Counted from the first letter of the stretch, positions 34,071 through 45,224 are shown. The stretch is DNA of 64,000 nucleotides from Nymphaea colorata (GCF_008831285.2 NC_045149.1:8212417-8276416), one strand, 5' to 3'. The notes: generated by a model not told the origin, from the letters alone. Numbers and translations are program-made.

Positions 34071-35019
34071 ATTAGTCATGCTTTTAGAAATCAAAATTTC
34101 AGTAAATTTTAAAATTTTAGTTTAATCCATATAAAAAATTAAAAAGTACATTTCAGTTCCAGTTGAAAGTTTGAAACTATAGTTCAGCCTTTGCAACGAA
34201 AAAATCTTAGCTCTGTCCCTTATTATGTACTTAGTTTAATTCTTAGTTCCTGTTAAAATCCTTTTGACTAACTCTACCAAAGAATTGCATCCTTCATTTC
34301 TAATAAGCATTTAGAAACTTTAAATAAAAGGATATGCCTAAGCAATTAATGCTACCAATTTCATTCACAAGTTTTCTCTTCTTTATGATATTCAACATAT
34401 ATAAATGTAATTTGATGTAAACTTTTATAACATCAATACTATAAAGTTGTGATAATTTGACTGTGTTCATCTCCCCATTAATGCTCACAATCAATAGAAA
34501 AGCAAAAGATCACAAAATTAGCTTGTATGTCTCAAAAATTAAAACTAAGATCCCGACTTTTAACAATTCAACTCTATAAAAGCATGAAAATTGAGTTTTC
34601 TTTTCTCTTCTTTTTCGTATAAACCCCTACTTCCACCTTCAAAATGACCCAAAAAGCAGTAAAAAACTTCCAATCCCGCATCCCATTCATCTCTGAAGCA
34701 AAAGCTACAGCATCCTGGATCCCGCTGCCTGCAACCTTCATCCAGAATCCACCCGTTACCAGTCCCAGCAACCCTCTGATACTCAATTAGTGGAACTAGA
34801 GAGAGTGAGAGGTGTCTGTAGGCACTTTTGACTCTTTCCTCTCCCTGCCAACACCATAGAATTATCCCTCTCAATATTTCAGCCCCAAAGAGAAAATAAA
34901 AGAAAACAGAAGTGAATTTCAAACCCTACGCTAACATCACGCCGTTGCCATCTCTCTTTTTGTCACTCTCTGTTTGGTCACTCCTCGCTCCTTGGGCAGC
35001 ATAATCAACGTTGCATGCT
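34070..35019. other. Intergenic stretch with MITE-like remnant and unassigned frames
   Basis: 34075-34220 (TTTTAGTTTAATCCATAT, TTTGAAACTATAGTTCAGCC, TTAGCTCTGTCCC) resembles the AT-rich core and end of the hAT-type MITEs at 43205 and 1855. Minus-strand frames 34922-34560 (120 codons) and 34786-34574 (70 codons) overlap each other in a GC-richer stretch and match nothing I know. No other feature seen. Confidence 0.4.
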
Positions 35020-35152
35020 CCATTGTCGGCAGGGCATAAAAGATGGGAAGCATTGGTTCAAGCACTCATGACAGCTATAGTGCCTTAATAAGTATAGCTG
35101 TCATGAGTGCTTGAACCAATGCTTCCCATCTTTTATGCCCTACCGACAATGG
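35020..35152. repeat. Near-perfect 60-base inverted repeat, 13-base loop
   Basis: Left arm 35020-35079 (CCATTGTCGGCAGGGC through CATGACAGCTATA) and right arm 35093-35152 pair with one mismatch (GGCAGGGC against GCCCTACC), loop 35080-35092. Transcription in either direction would give a long, nearly perfect hairpin. It ends 8 bases before the Harbinger-type terminus at 35161. No protein match. Confidence 0.85.
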
Positions 35153-35160
35153 CTTCCTAA

Positions 35161-35266
35161 GGGCCCGTTTGATGGGCGGGTGAAATTTAACGCGGTAAGT
35201 TTACCAAGGTAAATTTTTCTAGAAAAATTTAGTGGATGAAATTTTACCCTCTTCCCAAACGAGGCC
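35161..35266. mobile_element. Tourist/Harbinger-type terminus or 106-base MITE
   Basis: TAA precedes GGGCCCGTTTGATGGGCGGG. 106 bases on, AACGAGGCCC closes an inverted partner (GGGCCTCGTTTGGG when complemented). GGGCC-CGTTTG ends and a TAA/TTA target are typical of PIF/Harbinger elements. The right flank is TAT, so the target duplication is imperfect. Immediately after come three related words TTTGAT---GTGAAATTTAAC or AATTTAACGTGG (35270-35385), like subterminal repeats. It may be a nested MITE or the left end of the transposon coded at 35.9-38.7 kb. Confidence 0.6.
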
Positions 35267-35913
35267 CTATTTGATTGTCGGGTGAAATTTAACGTGGTAA
35301 ATTTAACTCTGTTTGATGAACATGAAGAATTTAACGTGGTAAATTTAACCCTGTTTGATGCACAGGAAAAATTTAACCTGGAAAATGTTGTTTTTATTCT
35401 CCTCCCCAATTTGACGTTGGAAGGAGTAGGAATGCTAACTTACAAAACAACAAAAGATCACCACTCAAATAAATGCCACAAAAGCTTGTGTTTCGAAGCC
35501 GAAACATCTAACGAGAAAGATCATCACCTCATCACTGATTCTTATATGTACAGATTACCCAAGCACACCACCAAACGAGAAAGATCATCACCTCATGGAA
35601 CCACCACCAAGCCAAAATCAATAAACAAAAAATGGACTACAGAACCCATATATTTCTTCATCAATCATCCCAAAACAAATCACCATACAGCCAGTTCATT
35701 AAAAGACAGGGCCATTCACACGATATATGTAACAAAAAGCAAAAAGAAATATCCAGCAACACATTACAACAGAAAGCACCTTCTTAACTTAATCTACAAC
35801 TGCAAAAGTTATATATTTGTTCCCAAAAACATTAAACAAAAATTTTCCACAAAAGTTACATGAGTACGAATCCACAAAAGGGTGTACTTTCTACTAAGAA
35901 GAAAAAACAAAGT

Positions 35914-36240
35914 TTAATGAGTACATATCCAACAAAGAAAACATGTAATCACAAAACAAGTAATCCAACATTTCTGGCTGCACTTTCGTTCTTCAAACTT
36001 CGTGTCTTCTACATCTTGCTTTGCGATGACATCTTCAATGAGTGGAGACCTGCGTACTTGCACACCATACTTGTTCTGGAGATACTCATGCATGTGATTT
36101 TCTGCTACTTCTAATGAATCAAACGATCTGAAGATGGCACCCTTGTACCGATAGACTAATGGTTGGCACCGCTCCCAGCTGTCATATATGCCTCGCTCAC
36201 GTCCTTCGAAAACCACATAGTACTTTTGGCGGGGCATCAT
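35914..36240 (-). CDS. RNase H1 N-terminal (viroplasmin-type) domain protein, 108 aa
   Basis: Start MMPRQ at 36240. The frame continues upstream to 36279, but a good 3' splice site (TTTTCAACAG) lies just before the ATG, so a leader intron is likely. Residues 6-24 read YYVVFEGRERGIYDSWERC, followed by YKGAIFRSFDSLEVAENHM. This is the conserved core of the RNase H1 N-terminal domain, also called the caulimovirus viroplasmin domain, a small fold that in cellular RNase H1 grips RNA/DNA hybrids. The rest (KYGVQVRRSPLIEDVIAKQ, then a Cys-rich hydrophobic tail CWITCFVITCFLCWIC) is unlike RNase H, and no catalytic domain follows. It starts 125 bases downstream of the transposase stop, same strand. 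Frame intact. Role in transposition unknown. Confidence 0.75.
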   Translation of the reverse strand: MMPRQKYYVVFEGRERGIYDSWERCQPLVYRYKGAIFRSFDSLEVAENHMHEYLQNKYGVQVRRSPLIEDVIAKQDVEDTKFEERKCSQKCWITCFVITCFLCWICTH

Positions 36241-36364
36241 CTTCGTTGTCCTGTTGAAAAGAAAACAAATGTCAGACAATCAAACTGAAGAAGTTGTCAA
36301 CATTTATAAACAAACTTACTATTCAATTGATAATCTGTAAACATTTGAGATGATATAGCTGCTC

Positions 36365-37656
36365 TCAAAGCATTGTTGCTTCCTCGCTGATGTGTCTTGC
36401 AATTTCAGGTTCGCTTAAGACGAAGTTATCAATCGAAGGTGCATCTTCATCATCAAATTGCTCGGCATTTGGATTGTGTTCAATTATGAAGTTGTGCAGT
36501 ACACATGTAGCAAGAACAATTTGAGCTTGTTTTTGGAAAGGATACTGAACTTGCATTTTCAATATTGGAAAATGACCTTTCAACATGCCAAAAGTTCTTT
36601 CTATTGTATTTCGGAGTGATGAATGCCTATGGTTGAATAATTCTTCTTCTGTTCTAGGTGACCGTGCTCCCCGAGTGTTAAACTCAGACATATGATAACG
36701 ATGTCCTCGATAAGGTGTAAGCAAACCAACAATGTTTGGATACCCCCCATCAGCTAGATAAAATTTGCCTACAATTGAACACAATTTATTTATACATTGA
36801 TACATGCTTCTTAATAAAAGACAAAACTGGTTGGTGGAACTACGTACCTTCTGGGACAACAAATGGGTCTGTTTCATGATCTAGTGCATTGTACAATACT
36901 CTTGAGTCTGTTGCACTTCCTTCCCATCCAGCCAAAACGTAGTGGAATCTAGTATCTAGGCCGACTACGGCCATGACGTTTTGAGAAACGAAACATTTTC
37001 TATTGCGAAACCTTGCTTGATCTGAAAAAGAGACCCAAGCAGGTATATGTGTGCCATCGATTGCTCCTAAACAATTCTATATGACAAGGCAACTAGTTAG
37101 TCATGTTGTAGTTTGTCATGTTGTATGTGTCATGTTGAGTTCAAGATGATGAAATTACCTCAAAATATGGAAAGAATCGTTTAGAATGTCGAATATGTGT
37201 TGGCATCATCTCATCATTGGGCCGGCGAACGTAATCCTTACCCAGTATACATATCGCACGTAGCACTAGGCTGACATATTTACTTATTGTTTGTCTGGAA
37301 TGTTGAAACGTATTTTGAACAGCACGATTCTGTTCATTATGTCTAATTGTCAAAAGCAATATAGCTACTTGTTCTTATACAGTAATATCACGAGCATCCT
37401 CCAACAAATTTCTATCCTTTAGAATGTTACACAGTCTCATATATGTATGCCCTTCCATACGGAGTAAGTCCAAACAATTTCTAGGATGACCGCGAAGCAT
37501 TAGTTGGACAAAAGATGTACCAGCATCTCGAAATGGATGAACAATCCTCCTAGATGATGGTCGGTCTTTCAACCAAAAGAAGATGAAGACAAAAACCATT
37601 CGAATGATGAAAAGCACTCGTTCATCGTCGTCATCGAACATGTCAAAATCAATCAT
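36365..37656 (-). pseudogene. PIF/Harbinger DDE transposase, three exons, one in-frame stop
   Basis: Exons 37656-37159, 37076-36848 and 36768-36365 join at GT/AG sites (GAG|GTAATT, ATATAG|AAT; AAG|GTACGT, TTGTAG|GCA) into 376 codons, the usual size. The DDE triad is visible: D173 in GAIDGTHIPAW, D223 in GWEGSATDSRVL, E299 in NTIERTFGMLKGHFPIL. FYLADGGYPN and TPYRG are also typical. N-terminal part carries a helix-turn-helix-like segment (VQNTFQHSRQTISKYV). One TAA (37377-37375, codon 94, after DARDITV) interrupts exon 1, so this copy is probably inactive, but only by one change. It would cut and rejoin element ends together with the Myb-like partner encoded upstream. Confidence 0.85.
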
Positions 37657-37845
37657 TTCGACTAAACTGCATATACATGTAAGGTACTTGAATAACAAAA
37701 TCAATCATTTCGACTAAACTGCATATACATTGCAACAATTTCTCACTATATGGATGTTCATGGAATAAAAAGAGAAACACACAACAAATGTTATTGTGTC
37801 AAATGAAACATACAAATAATTAAACTAACAGACATGGAATCTTAC

Positions 37846-38679
37846 CTATAAATCACCAAGTCTACGCGACAACCATGTCAGCCGGTCTTCAGGTGGAACG
37901 TTGAGAAAGATCATGGAATTGGTTCCCTCTCCTAACAGGTCCAGACTCATCAGTCTCGTATGACTATCTAGTAGCCCTGTGTCCACCATCTCTTGTAAAA
38001 TTTCACAACATTTGACATATTGAAACTCTCTAGAAGTATGTGTGAGGGAGTCCACATTTTTAGCTATACCGTTCAACAAATTGTAATACATGTCATCATT
38101 GGTTGACTTGTTCCGTTTTGACCTACGTGTACTTGTATTGGTTGACGGATTCTCAGTTGTAGGAGTTGTAGGTAGTGGCGACTGTGTAAATGACTGTTCA
38201 CTATCAGGCTGCATGTACGAAGGTGATGTCTGAGATGCAGGTGTACATGGGAGTGGTTCAGTCTCAGCTTCAAGCACGTTGATTAATGTGACTGCGTTTT
38301 GCCCAGTTGCATGAGATTCGCCATATACCTCGGCGAACTCATCATAGTATCTCCAGACTTTTGGACCTCTGTACTTTTTCCTATTCGGATATTTCTGAAA
38401 AAATTCATGTGTTCAAATATTGCAGAAGCAAATACATGTGAGACAAAACCTAACAATATTAATTTTATAATTTACCTCAATGTAGTCGTTCCATACTTGG
38501 GGGTCGACCTCAATGCATTTGTTAATTGGGTCGTAGCCAAACCCACTTGTGTTCAACATTTCCTTCATCACTGTCAAGTTGGGTTTGGTCCCTATATATA
38601 TATATGGTTCAGGTTGATGCTTTCCCAGTGGTTGATTGGCCTCGTGTACTCTCCATGGTATAATAGTAACAACTACCAC
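37846..38679 (-). CDS. Harbinger Myb/SANT-like DNA-binding protein, 5' partial
   Basis: Two exons: about 38679-38476 and 38394-37846, joined at GAG|GTAAAT and TTTCAG|AAATAT. The product reads [45 protein letters not shown], the second half of the plant Myb/SANT-like (trihelix-like) domain. A Ser/Thr/Pro-rich linker with a basic patch (TRRSKRNKS) follows, then a C-terminal helical region ending [14 protein letters not shown]. The first helix (tryptophan-rich start) is not found upstream of 38680, so the gene is truncated there with the element end. Its family role is to bring the transposase to element ends and into the nucleus. Confidence 0.7.
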
Positions 38680-38755
38680 TTCGTGGAAGGGGAGACCATG
38701 AGAGTCATGTTTGAATCATGGTTTGTGCAACACAAAGTGGATCTTGTGTTTTCCG

Positions 38756-38790
38756 TTCATGTTCATGTTCATGTTCATGTTCATGTTTAT
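38756..38790. repeat. (GTTCAT)n hexamer repeat
   Basis: Five to six GTTCAT units. Encodes His-Val repeats in the plus-strand frame starting 38299, which is a shadow of the Myb-like gene and its flank. Confidence 0.85.
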
Positions 38791-38879
38791 GAAAGATCCA
38801 TAAGTCATTATATATTTCTCCCAGTTATTTTTGGCACAGTAATTTCAAATTGGGCTTGGAGAAACCTGAGACTCAAATG

Positions 38880-40214
38880 AAAACTCAAATTTTCATGATG
38901 GATTAAAAGGTCCAATTTTCTCTCTTAGTCCTTAAAATTTACAACAAAATGCTACCCAAGTTTTATCAAGTCAAATTCTGGGCAAAATTTCAAATTTCAA
39001 ATGTTTAGATTTCAGAAATGTTATAGCTTCCATTGTTTTAGGTAACAAATAAGAGTAGGAGTTAAATTGGCCATTTTTCAGACCAGTCTGCAGCTGGAAA
39101 ATGGGCAGTAACATAGCTTAACTCTAGGACCTGAACTTTTTTAATTCACTTTTCTACTTTATTTAAATTAATTTTGATTGTTATGGGATATTAAAACAAA
39201 AATATTTGAAATCACTCAAAATTCTATCAACTCTTTTTGGGCATTTTTTATATGCAAACTCCCAACTGGATTGACTGGGTCACTCTCAAATTGGGTCCCC
39301 AGTTTCATTCTCTTCTTACTTCCATGTGCATCTTTGGAAGCTTCTAGTTTACAAGGAGTACAAGGCAGAATAGATGATGACAAAACAACAAATGGCGGAT
39401 TCTCCTAAAGTTGTTCACATTCAGTTTCTCATCATAACTATATTCACTGTAGATTGTTGTTGCACAGTGACCAATTTTCATGTGTAATTGGTCAAAGGTA
39501 ATTGCTAATGCTACTAAAAAAACATTCTAGAACTCTTATAGTGCAGATGGACCAAGCAGATGTCCGTCTTGAATAGAGAGAAAAGCACAAGGCACATTTT
39601 TGCCTCAACAGCCTCAAAAATCTCCAAGACCATTGCTTGGTTTTCACCTCCATTTGTACTGCAATCAAAGTAATATACATACACTTTTGATTGCATATTT
39701 CTGATTCAAAATATTATTCCCTTGGCAAGAACTTATAAGCACCACATCCATTTGTGGTAAAGCTGAGTGTGCAGCAACGTCGATCAAAACTTCATTCTAG
39801 TGGTCATCCTCTCTTCTCCTGAGTGTTTGATTGAACCTGATGTACTCATTATGTGTCCACAATTGTGATTTCTGATAGATTTGTTTTACCACACAACTTG
39901 AAGGTGAAATGAGCAGTGCTTCCATATGGAGAATATTACAAGTACTCTGAAACAACCGGTGCTAAGACTACTAATGAACCCTTCAAGGTTTCTCAAAATC
40001 ATAATACTCAATAAACTGTTACTAAAAAAGAAGTTTCTACATATAGGTAAATATTATCAGAGGTGTTGCTTATGCATTTGCAATGCAAATTATAATGGCC
40101 TTTCAAGTATAAGGATGTGAATGAACTGTGTAGGACAAGGGCATGCAAGACCTCAAAGCATATAAAAAAGAAGTAACTGTATAATATAATGTCATCAAGT
40201 TAAAAAGTTATTCT
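38880..40214. repeat. Repeat-derived stretch (single unit of the 26.2-27.3 kb array)
   Basis: 39255-39480 (CACTCTCAAATTGG, TTCATTCTCTTCTT, TTTACAAGGAGTACA, GTTCACATTCAGTTTCTCATC) matches 26240-26440. 39480-39620 (GGTAATTGCTAATGCTAC, CAAGCAGATGTCCGTCTTGAATAG) matches one array unit. 38880-39180 and 39720-40214 show no gene or motif I can name. Confidence 0.55.
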
Positions 40215-41109
40215 CAAAAGAAAATGAAAAACTTTGCACGTGTATCTACAAACGGAGATCTGTCACATAAAAGGCAAGTCTCATCAACAAATGGGGGTTA
40301 ACGAATAGTTACCATAAACACCTACCACAACAAAAAAGAAAAGGATAAACGATGCACATGCTAGTCTTTTTTGTGTAAAATCAACTTCGCTCAACCTTTA
40401 TGTTCTATATTCAAAGACTAAAATCGCCGGATTCCGGAACATATTAGCTTCGATCATTGTATGGTACTTATGAAGAACAACAGAAAAAATCAAAGCTTTT
40501 TGTTCTAAGTCACAAATTTTAGAGTTTTAAACAGTAAGGTTTTTCTTAGTTATAATATGGCAGACTTGAAAAAAATGAACAAAAAATATGGTAAATTTTT
40601 AAAAATTTTAAAAACTAAAAATAGGAGATAAATAAAATAAGAGAAAAACTAATAATACACACACATCAAAAAATAAGTAGATTTGAAACAAACAAAAAAA
40701 TAAAAAATGAAAACCAAAAACTGTTTGGCATTAAAAAAACTGAAAAAGGTGTTTTAAAAAAAACGTGTTTTTTTAAGTTTTAAATGACCATTTAATTTAT
40801 TGCATTTTTTCACACGTTTTTGGAAAAAAACAAGTTTTCTGTACTTTCTGCCACATTGAAGACATTGGATCCCCCAAATAAAGAATACTTTTGGGAAAAA
40901 AATAGCTCATCGTTCACAAATAAAATAATATCATTTATAACTCAAATGTTCCGTAATACAAAAAAGTACTCTTAAGGCCAAAAACAATAGCACATTCATC
41001 AACCACAAGCGTGAATGAGCTGACATTGCATAAGCTGCATTGCCTGTGGTTACACCCTCACCAATGCGATATTGCACTGGTTTTCTCTTTCCTCAATGTC
41101 CATTTAAGC

Positions 41110-41630
41110 TCAACAGAACCTCTGGGCCTGGCCGGGGACATGCTCCGCTCCTCCAATGCAAAACAACATGGTTCAAAATCTACTTGTCAAATTTAAAAAT
41201 TTTAGTTTCCTATATGAAATTTTCAAATTTTATATTTTGGTTCCACCATTAAAGTTTCAAAACCCCTCCAATGAAAAATTGCTAACTTTTGTTAATGTTT
41301 TGAAACTATAGTTCGACCGATGTATATATCAATGACTTCTGACATCTTGTACTTCGTGTCAGTATATGTTCAACTGTTACTGACGTTGATCTCCGCTGGC
41401 ATCAGTAAAAAGCATTTTTTTTGTAGTGTCATGATCATGCAACAAGCTACACATGGTCTCCCCTTCTTTGAATACCTAGAAGCTGTCTTTTTATTCCCTC
41501 CATTCTCTGACCAGCATCCCCAAAACATCATTCATTCCACGGTAATTTCAAGTTTCGTAATCAATCTAAGCATAACACAACCTCTCACAAAGCTACACAT
41601 TTTAGCCTTTTAGCCTAGCATGACAAAAAC
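41110..41630. other. S2-specific insert, no gene
   Basis: Contains a MITE-like piece (GGCCTGGCCGGGGACATGC then AT-rich, 41125-41300) and CTGTTACTGACGTTGATCTC-type sequence (41370-41410) of the kind seen in CACTA subterminal repeats; that second likeness is weak. A 97-codon frame starting 41320 crosses it and is unassigned. Confidence 0.4.
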
Positions 41631-41761
41631 TTGAAGAGGCCTTTTCCTCCGAACTGCCATTTGAGATACTGAGCACCAGAGCACTAATGGTCCAAAACTG
41701 ATCTGGACATAACCTTAAGCATGAAAATAACCTTCTCCACATGACACCATGCTGTGCTAAC

Positions 41762-42175
41762 TAGGGCTGTACACAAGCCAAATCGAACTTAAGCTCGGTC
41801 AGCTCGACTCAACTCAACCCATATTTTGCTCAGATCAAGCTTGGCTTGAGCTCGTCTTGAGCTATACAAGGTCAGCTCGAGCTCAACTCAATAGGCTGAC
41901 AGCTCGAGCTCGACTAATTTAAGCTCATTCACAAACTTCTCATTTGACTTGATCTCTTTCCTTGGTTTGAAGCTTGTAAATTACCAGAAAAAAAACCTAG
42001 TTAAATAAGCATACTCGAGTTTAACCAAGTTGAGTTCATGTAACTTGAACTCAACTAGTTTATAAGCTCGATTACTCAGATAAGCTTGAGTACTCAATTA
42101 AGTTCAAGCTCGATTCAGTCAAATGAGTCAAACGTAGCCAAGTGAGTTTGAGTTCAGCTAGAGTTGCCTCGGCTA
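41762..42175. mobile_element. hAT MITE, S2 copy of 19781-20197
   Basis: Begins TAGGGCTGTACACAAGCC after GTGCTAAC (41754-41761) and ends before GTGTTAAC (42176-42183). The right terminal TTTTTGTACAGACA has been deleted. Interior rich in AGCTCGAGCTC words. Confidence 0.75.
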
Positions 42176-43204
42176 GTGTTAACTAAGGTCTAGTCTAGCC
42201 TGCAATATACATTTTCGATGCCTCATTTGTTATTAGACCAAGTTACACTGTTATTAGGATCGTTAAGGACCCAAAAATTTCCTCTGCCCAAAAACTGTAT
42301 GAAAGTTTGGCGATCTCGAGCATACGGCTCCCTTCTTGACTTATCCAATGACCCACGCAGGCAGTTAAAGTCCTAAGGCCACACAAGGAACAGAGACTTC
42401 TTGAGCAAAATGTTAACTCTTCACCAGAGCAACTTCAAGTTCAACGAAAATTAGTTTTACCCTATGAATTTCAAAACATTATAAAACTAATTGTATAAAT
42501 GTGAAATCCTTATCAAATTCGAGAAACAATTTTGAAAATCCCTTCTTAATGCATAAATAAGATTTTAATATTCAAATATCAACAACTCTAATTTTTTTTA
42601 CTACTAATAGAATAAAAGGGATTTTTATAATGCTTATTAAATTTGCAGTCAAGAAATTCAGATCTCTTTAGCTAGTCCTTCTGAAAACCTCTTACAGTTG
42701 TAAAGATTAAGTACTTGATTTTTAACAGTTAAGATGTTCTTAAGGGATTGTCAGAATGGTGCCGGGTAACATCCTTTCTCGATTGGAACTACTAACTAAA
42801 ACATGATGGAGAGTGTCTTCAAGACATTCTTTCATTAAACTAATGTAGTAAAAATCAGTTCAGGAATCAAATTGGCCAGGCTGCTCCGATTTGTCGTTCA
42901 AGGGAATAATTTGGTTGCAAATCAGCCAAAGTATTAAAAAATAAATGGAATTTTATGTGAAAAATTACTATATGGTTGAAAACTGGTAGAAACGTGACAC
43001 ATGCCACCCCTGAATCAGTCACGGAACCAAATTGCTTTGGTTAAGCCACTGATTCGATTTGAATGAGTTGGCTCAGGCCAATTCTGATAGCATTACCAAC
43101 CAATCTGGCCTAGGTTTTTTATTTTAGAGTGCGTTTGATGGTTGGGATAGCTAGTCCCCCAGGTGAAAGTTGTGATATCTTCAGTACTATATGTTGTTGA
43201 ACAC

Positions 43205-43391
43205 GGGCATTTTCAAGGTAGGGCCCGCTTCGGCCTCCGCCCCACCTCAATTTTTTTTAAAAAAAATTGTATGTAAATTTTATAAAATTTCACTTGTTTT
43301 ATATAAAAATTTTGAAAAAAAATGATATTTTAGCACTAGTCAAAATTGAGAAACTTTAATTCAGCCCCTCTCATATCTGTGTCCGCCCCTG
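43205..43391. mobile_element. 187-base MITE with 9-base target duplication, S2 only
   Basis: Inserted in S2 relative to blocks at 6945 and 21165, which read GTTGAACACATGGAAAAG uninterrupted. The flanks are GTTGAACAC (43196-43204) and GTTGCACAC (43392-43400). The right end CCGCCCCTG is the common CAGGGGCGG terminus of small plant hAT-like elements; the left end GGGCATTTTCAAGG is more diverged. Confidence 0.75.
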
Positions 43392-43664
43392 GTTGCACAC
43401 ATGGAAAAGTAGTTGTGATGACTTCTCGCCTTTTACAACTACACATAAATGAAGGTGGTCGGTTCTATAGATGCATACAATAAGAACAAAGTTTAGTTTT
43501 GTGATTTATTTTTGCCTATTTCATGGTTGGAACAATGAAAGATGTCTATCGATTGCAACCATGATGTATTGCAACCAGGTTTTATGTATCGAAAGAGAAA
43601 TTTCAAGAAACAGATGATTCATTCACTCTATTGACATTATGGTTAGAACAAAAGAAATTCTCGA

Positions 43665-44027
43665 ATGGGTTATTCAGTTTCAAGAAGTTTCTTTCTGGAT
43701 TTTCAGTCAGATGAATCCCGTCCAGAAAATTTTATTCACAATAAGTTAATGCTGCCTCTAGCTTCTGGGGGCCTCAAAAAGATGCCCTTAGGGGATGTTC
43801 GATTCCAAGCACTTGTGTTCTTTGGAATGCAGTGTTTCACGAATGTACTCATTTTTTTAAGTGCAAACACTATTACCAAACACTCCCCAAGCTCCTTGTA
43901 TGGTTTGATGAACGAGTGGGTGTACTCTAGTGTTCTAAAAGAAAAGGTTTCCATAGATGAAAAATCTAAGATAGAAATGCTGCTACAGAAAATAGGAAAT
44001 AAGGTGGAATATGATAGAAAATTCTAA
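43665..44027 (+). other. 120-codon frame inside the expansin upstream repeat, probably non-coding
   Basis: Reads MGYSVSRSFFLDFQSDES through a C-terminal KIEMLLQKIGNKVEYDRKF. The homologous stretches at 7205-7580 and 21445-21800 carry stops and frameshifts, and the diverged copies at 33330 and 48500 are not open. No domain recognised. An open frame by chance in one copy is the likely explanation. Confidence 0.3.
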
Positions 44028-44089
44028 AAATTATTTTGGAAGTTAGAACCATATAATTTTAAAATTGAGAGGAAAAGGAAATGATCCAA

Positions 44090-44935
44090 CTTTCTCTCCT
44101 CTCCACCAGTAATCTCTCCTTTGTCTCCGGTTCTCAATCAAACTCTGTTGGAAAATCAAGGAACGATATCTCCAATTAACTAGGTGACATGTAAGCTCGG
44201 AAACTAAAGATTACTAGGAAAAAAATTAGAAAAGTACTTTTATATGCATCTATGTTTAAAATATAACCATCTAATAAGTTATTGATTTAGCATCTGATAC
44301 CACCATACATATAATCCAGCGAGTTGGCCACCCATCACTCATCATAAAATTATTTGACAATGCAAGGAAATTTAACCTCCAGAATTAAGATTTGTTTCCA
44401 GTAAGACCAATATCCATATTGGTTCACGAGAGTTGCAGCGTGTAGTGTCTCAACTTTGTCTATATAGATCGACATGACCTTCTTCCTACTGTATGTGTAC
44501 AAATTACTCTATCCCCCTGCCTCCTCCCCTATTCAATGGTAATCTACAAACTACTTGTCATTGTTGATATAAGCCTTGGTAGATAAGGATCTATCACCCA
44601 AAGAAGATCCGAAGACTCATTCCCCATACCTCCAGGATCCTGGGCTGCATTAGGACCTGAGTGGGGTATGGTACACCCTTCAACTTGAATATTGTGATCT
44701 TACCTTTTATGGTCCCAAAGAGTAGAACCCAAGGAAATTAAGCAGGCTAGGTGACATGCCTTCTACACACCTGCCTGCCCCACCATCTACTTTACGCCCC
44801 TCATATCTTCCTTTTGTCCCTTTGCTATGTCTCATATCTGGTATTTGCTTCTACACTCAAAAGATCACCTGATGCTGGTTGGGCGCCAAACAGAGAGACA
44901 TGGTATGAAAGTCCTGATGTGCAGAAAATTATGGT
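44090..44935 (+). pseudogene. Beta-expansin 5' end copy in S2
   Basis: TATA box TATATAGATC (44461), leader, the about 190-base insertion over the start codon, then an exon 1 tail that reads IFLLSLCYVSYLVFASTLKR, SPDAGWAPNRETWYESPD, then VQKIM at the ATG|GTAATT donor (44933). TWYESPD is the best surviving trace of the TWYGSPDGAGSDGG motif. One lost base restores GA in place of VQ. No ATG in frame near the leader, so dead. Confidence 0.55.
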
Positions 44936-45224
44936 AATTATATTGATTAACTAGTATTACTTACTTTCCTAAGTTGCTAAGAGTAGCAAAGAGGCTGTAC
45001 TTGGATGATTTTGTACGTAATTATAGTCATTATGAATGGCTTAATGGTACTTCATTAGCTTTTTTTTCAGGGAACTACATCCGACAATATGTTTTCTTCT
45101 AAGGAAATTGCAGGTAGCTAAAACTTATTCCATGTAATGAATACTGAGAAAATTGATGAGATAACGACATATTCTAGTCTATCTATGATATAGTATAACC
45201 TACTTGTTTAAATTAATGCGTTGT

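Larger units (their letters stand above)
35161..38680 (-). mobile_element. PIF/Harbinger transposon, three ORFs, one end missing
   Basis: Three genes run on the minus strand in the order Myb/SANT-like (38679-37846), transposase (37656-36365), and RNase H1 N-terminal-domain ORF (36240-35914). PIF/Harbinger elements normally encode a DDE transposase and a separate Myb/SANT-like protein, both needed for movement. The third ORF is extra. The left end is probably 35161; I find no matching inverted end beyond 38680, so the right end seems lost. 35386-35913 is non-coding by eye, though a 193-codon plus-strand frame (35282-35863) overlaps the terminus. Confidence 0.75.

Noticed and set aside
35282-35863. 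193-codon plus-strand frame as a gene
   Set aside because: It starts in transposon subterminal repeats on the strand opposite to all element genes and has no recognisable domain.
44806-44935. Cystatin (GW...VQ-I) reading of the recurrent signal-peptide exon
   Set aside because: Comparing copies at 12834, 44806 and 46602 restores TWYGSPDGAGSDG, which fits expansins better. The VQKI part comes from a one-base shift.
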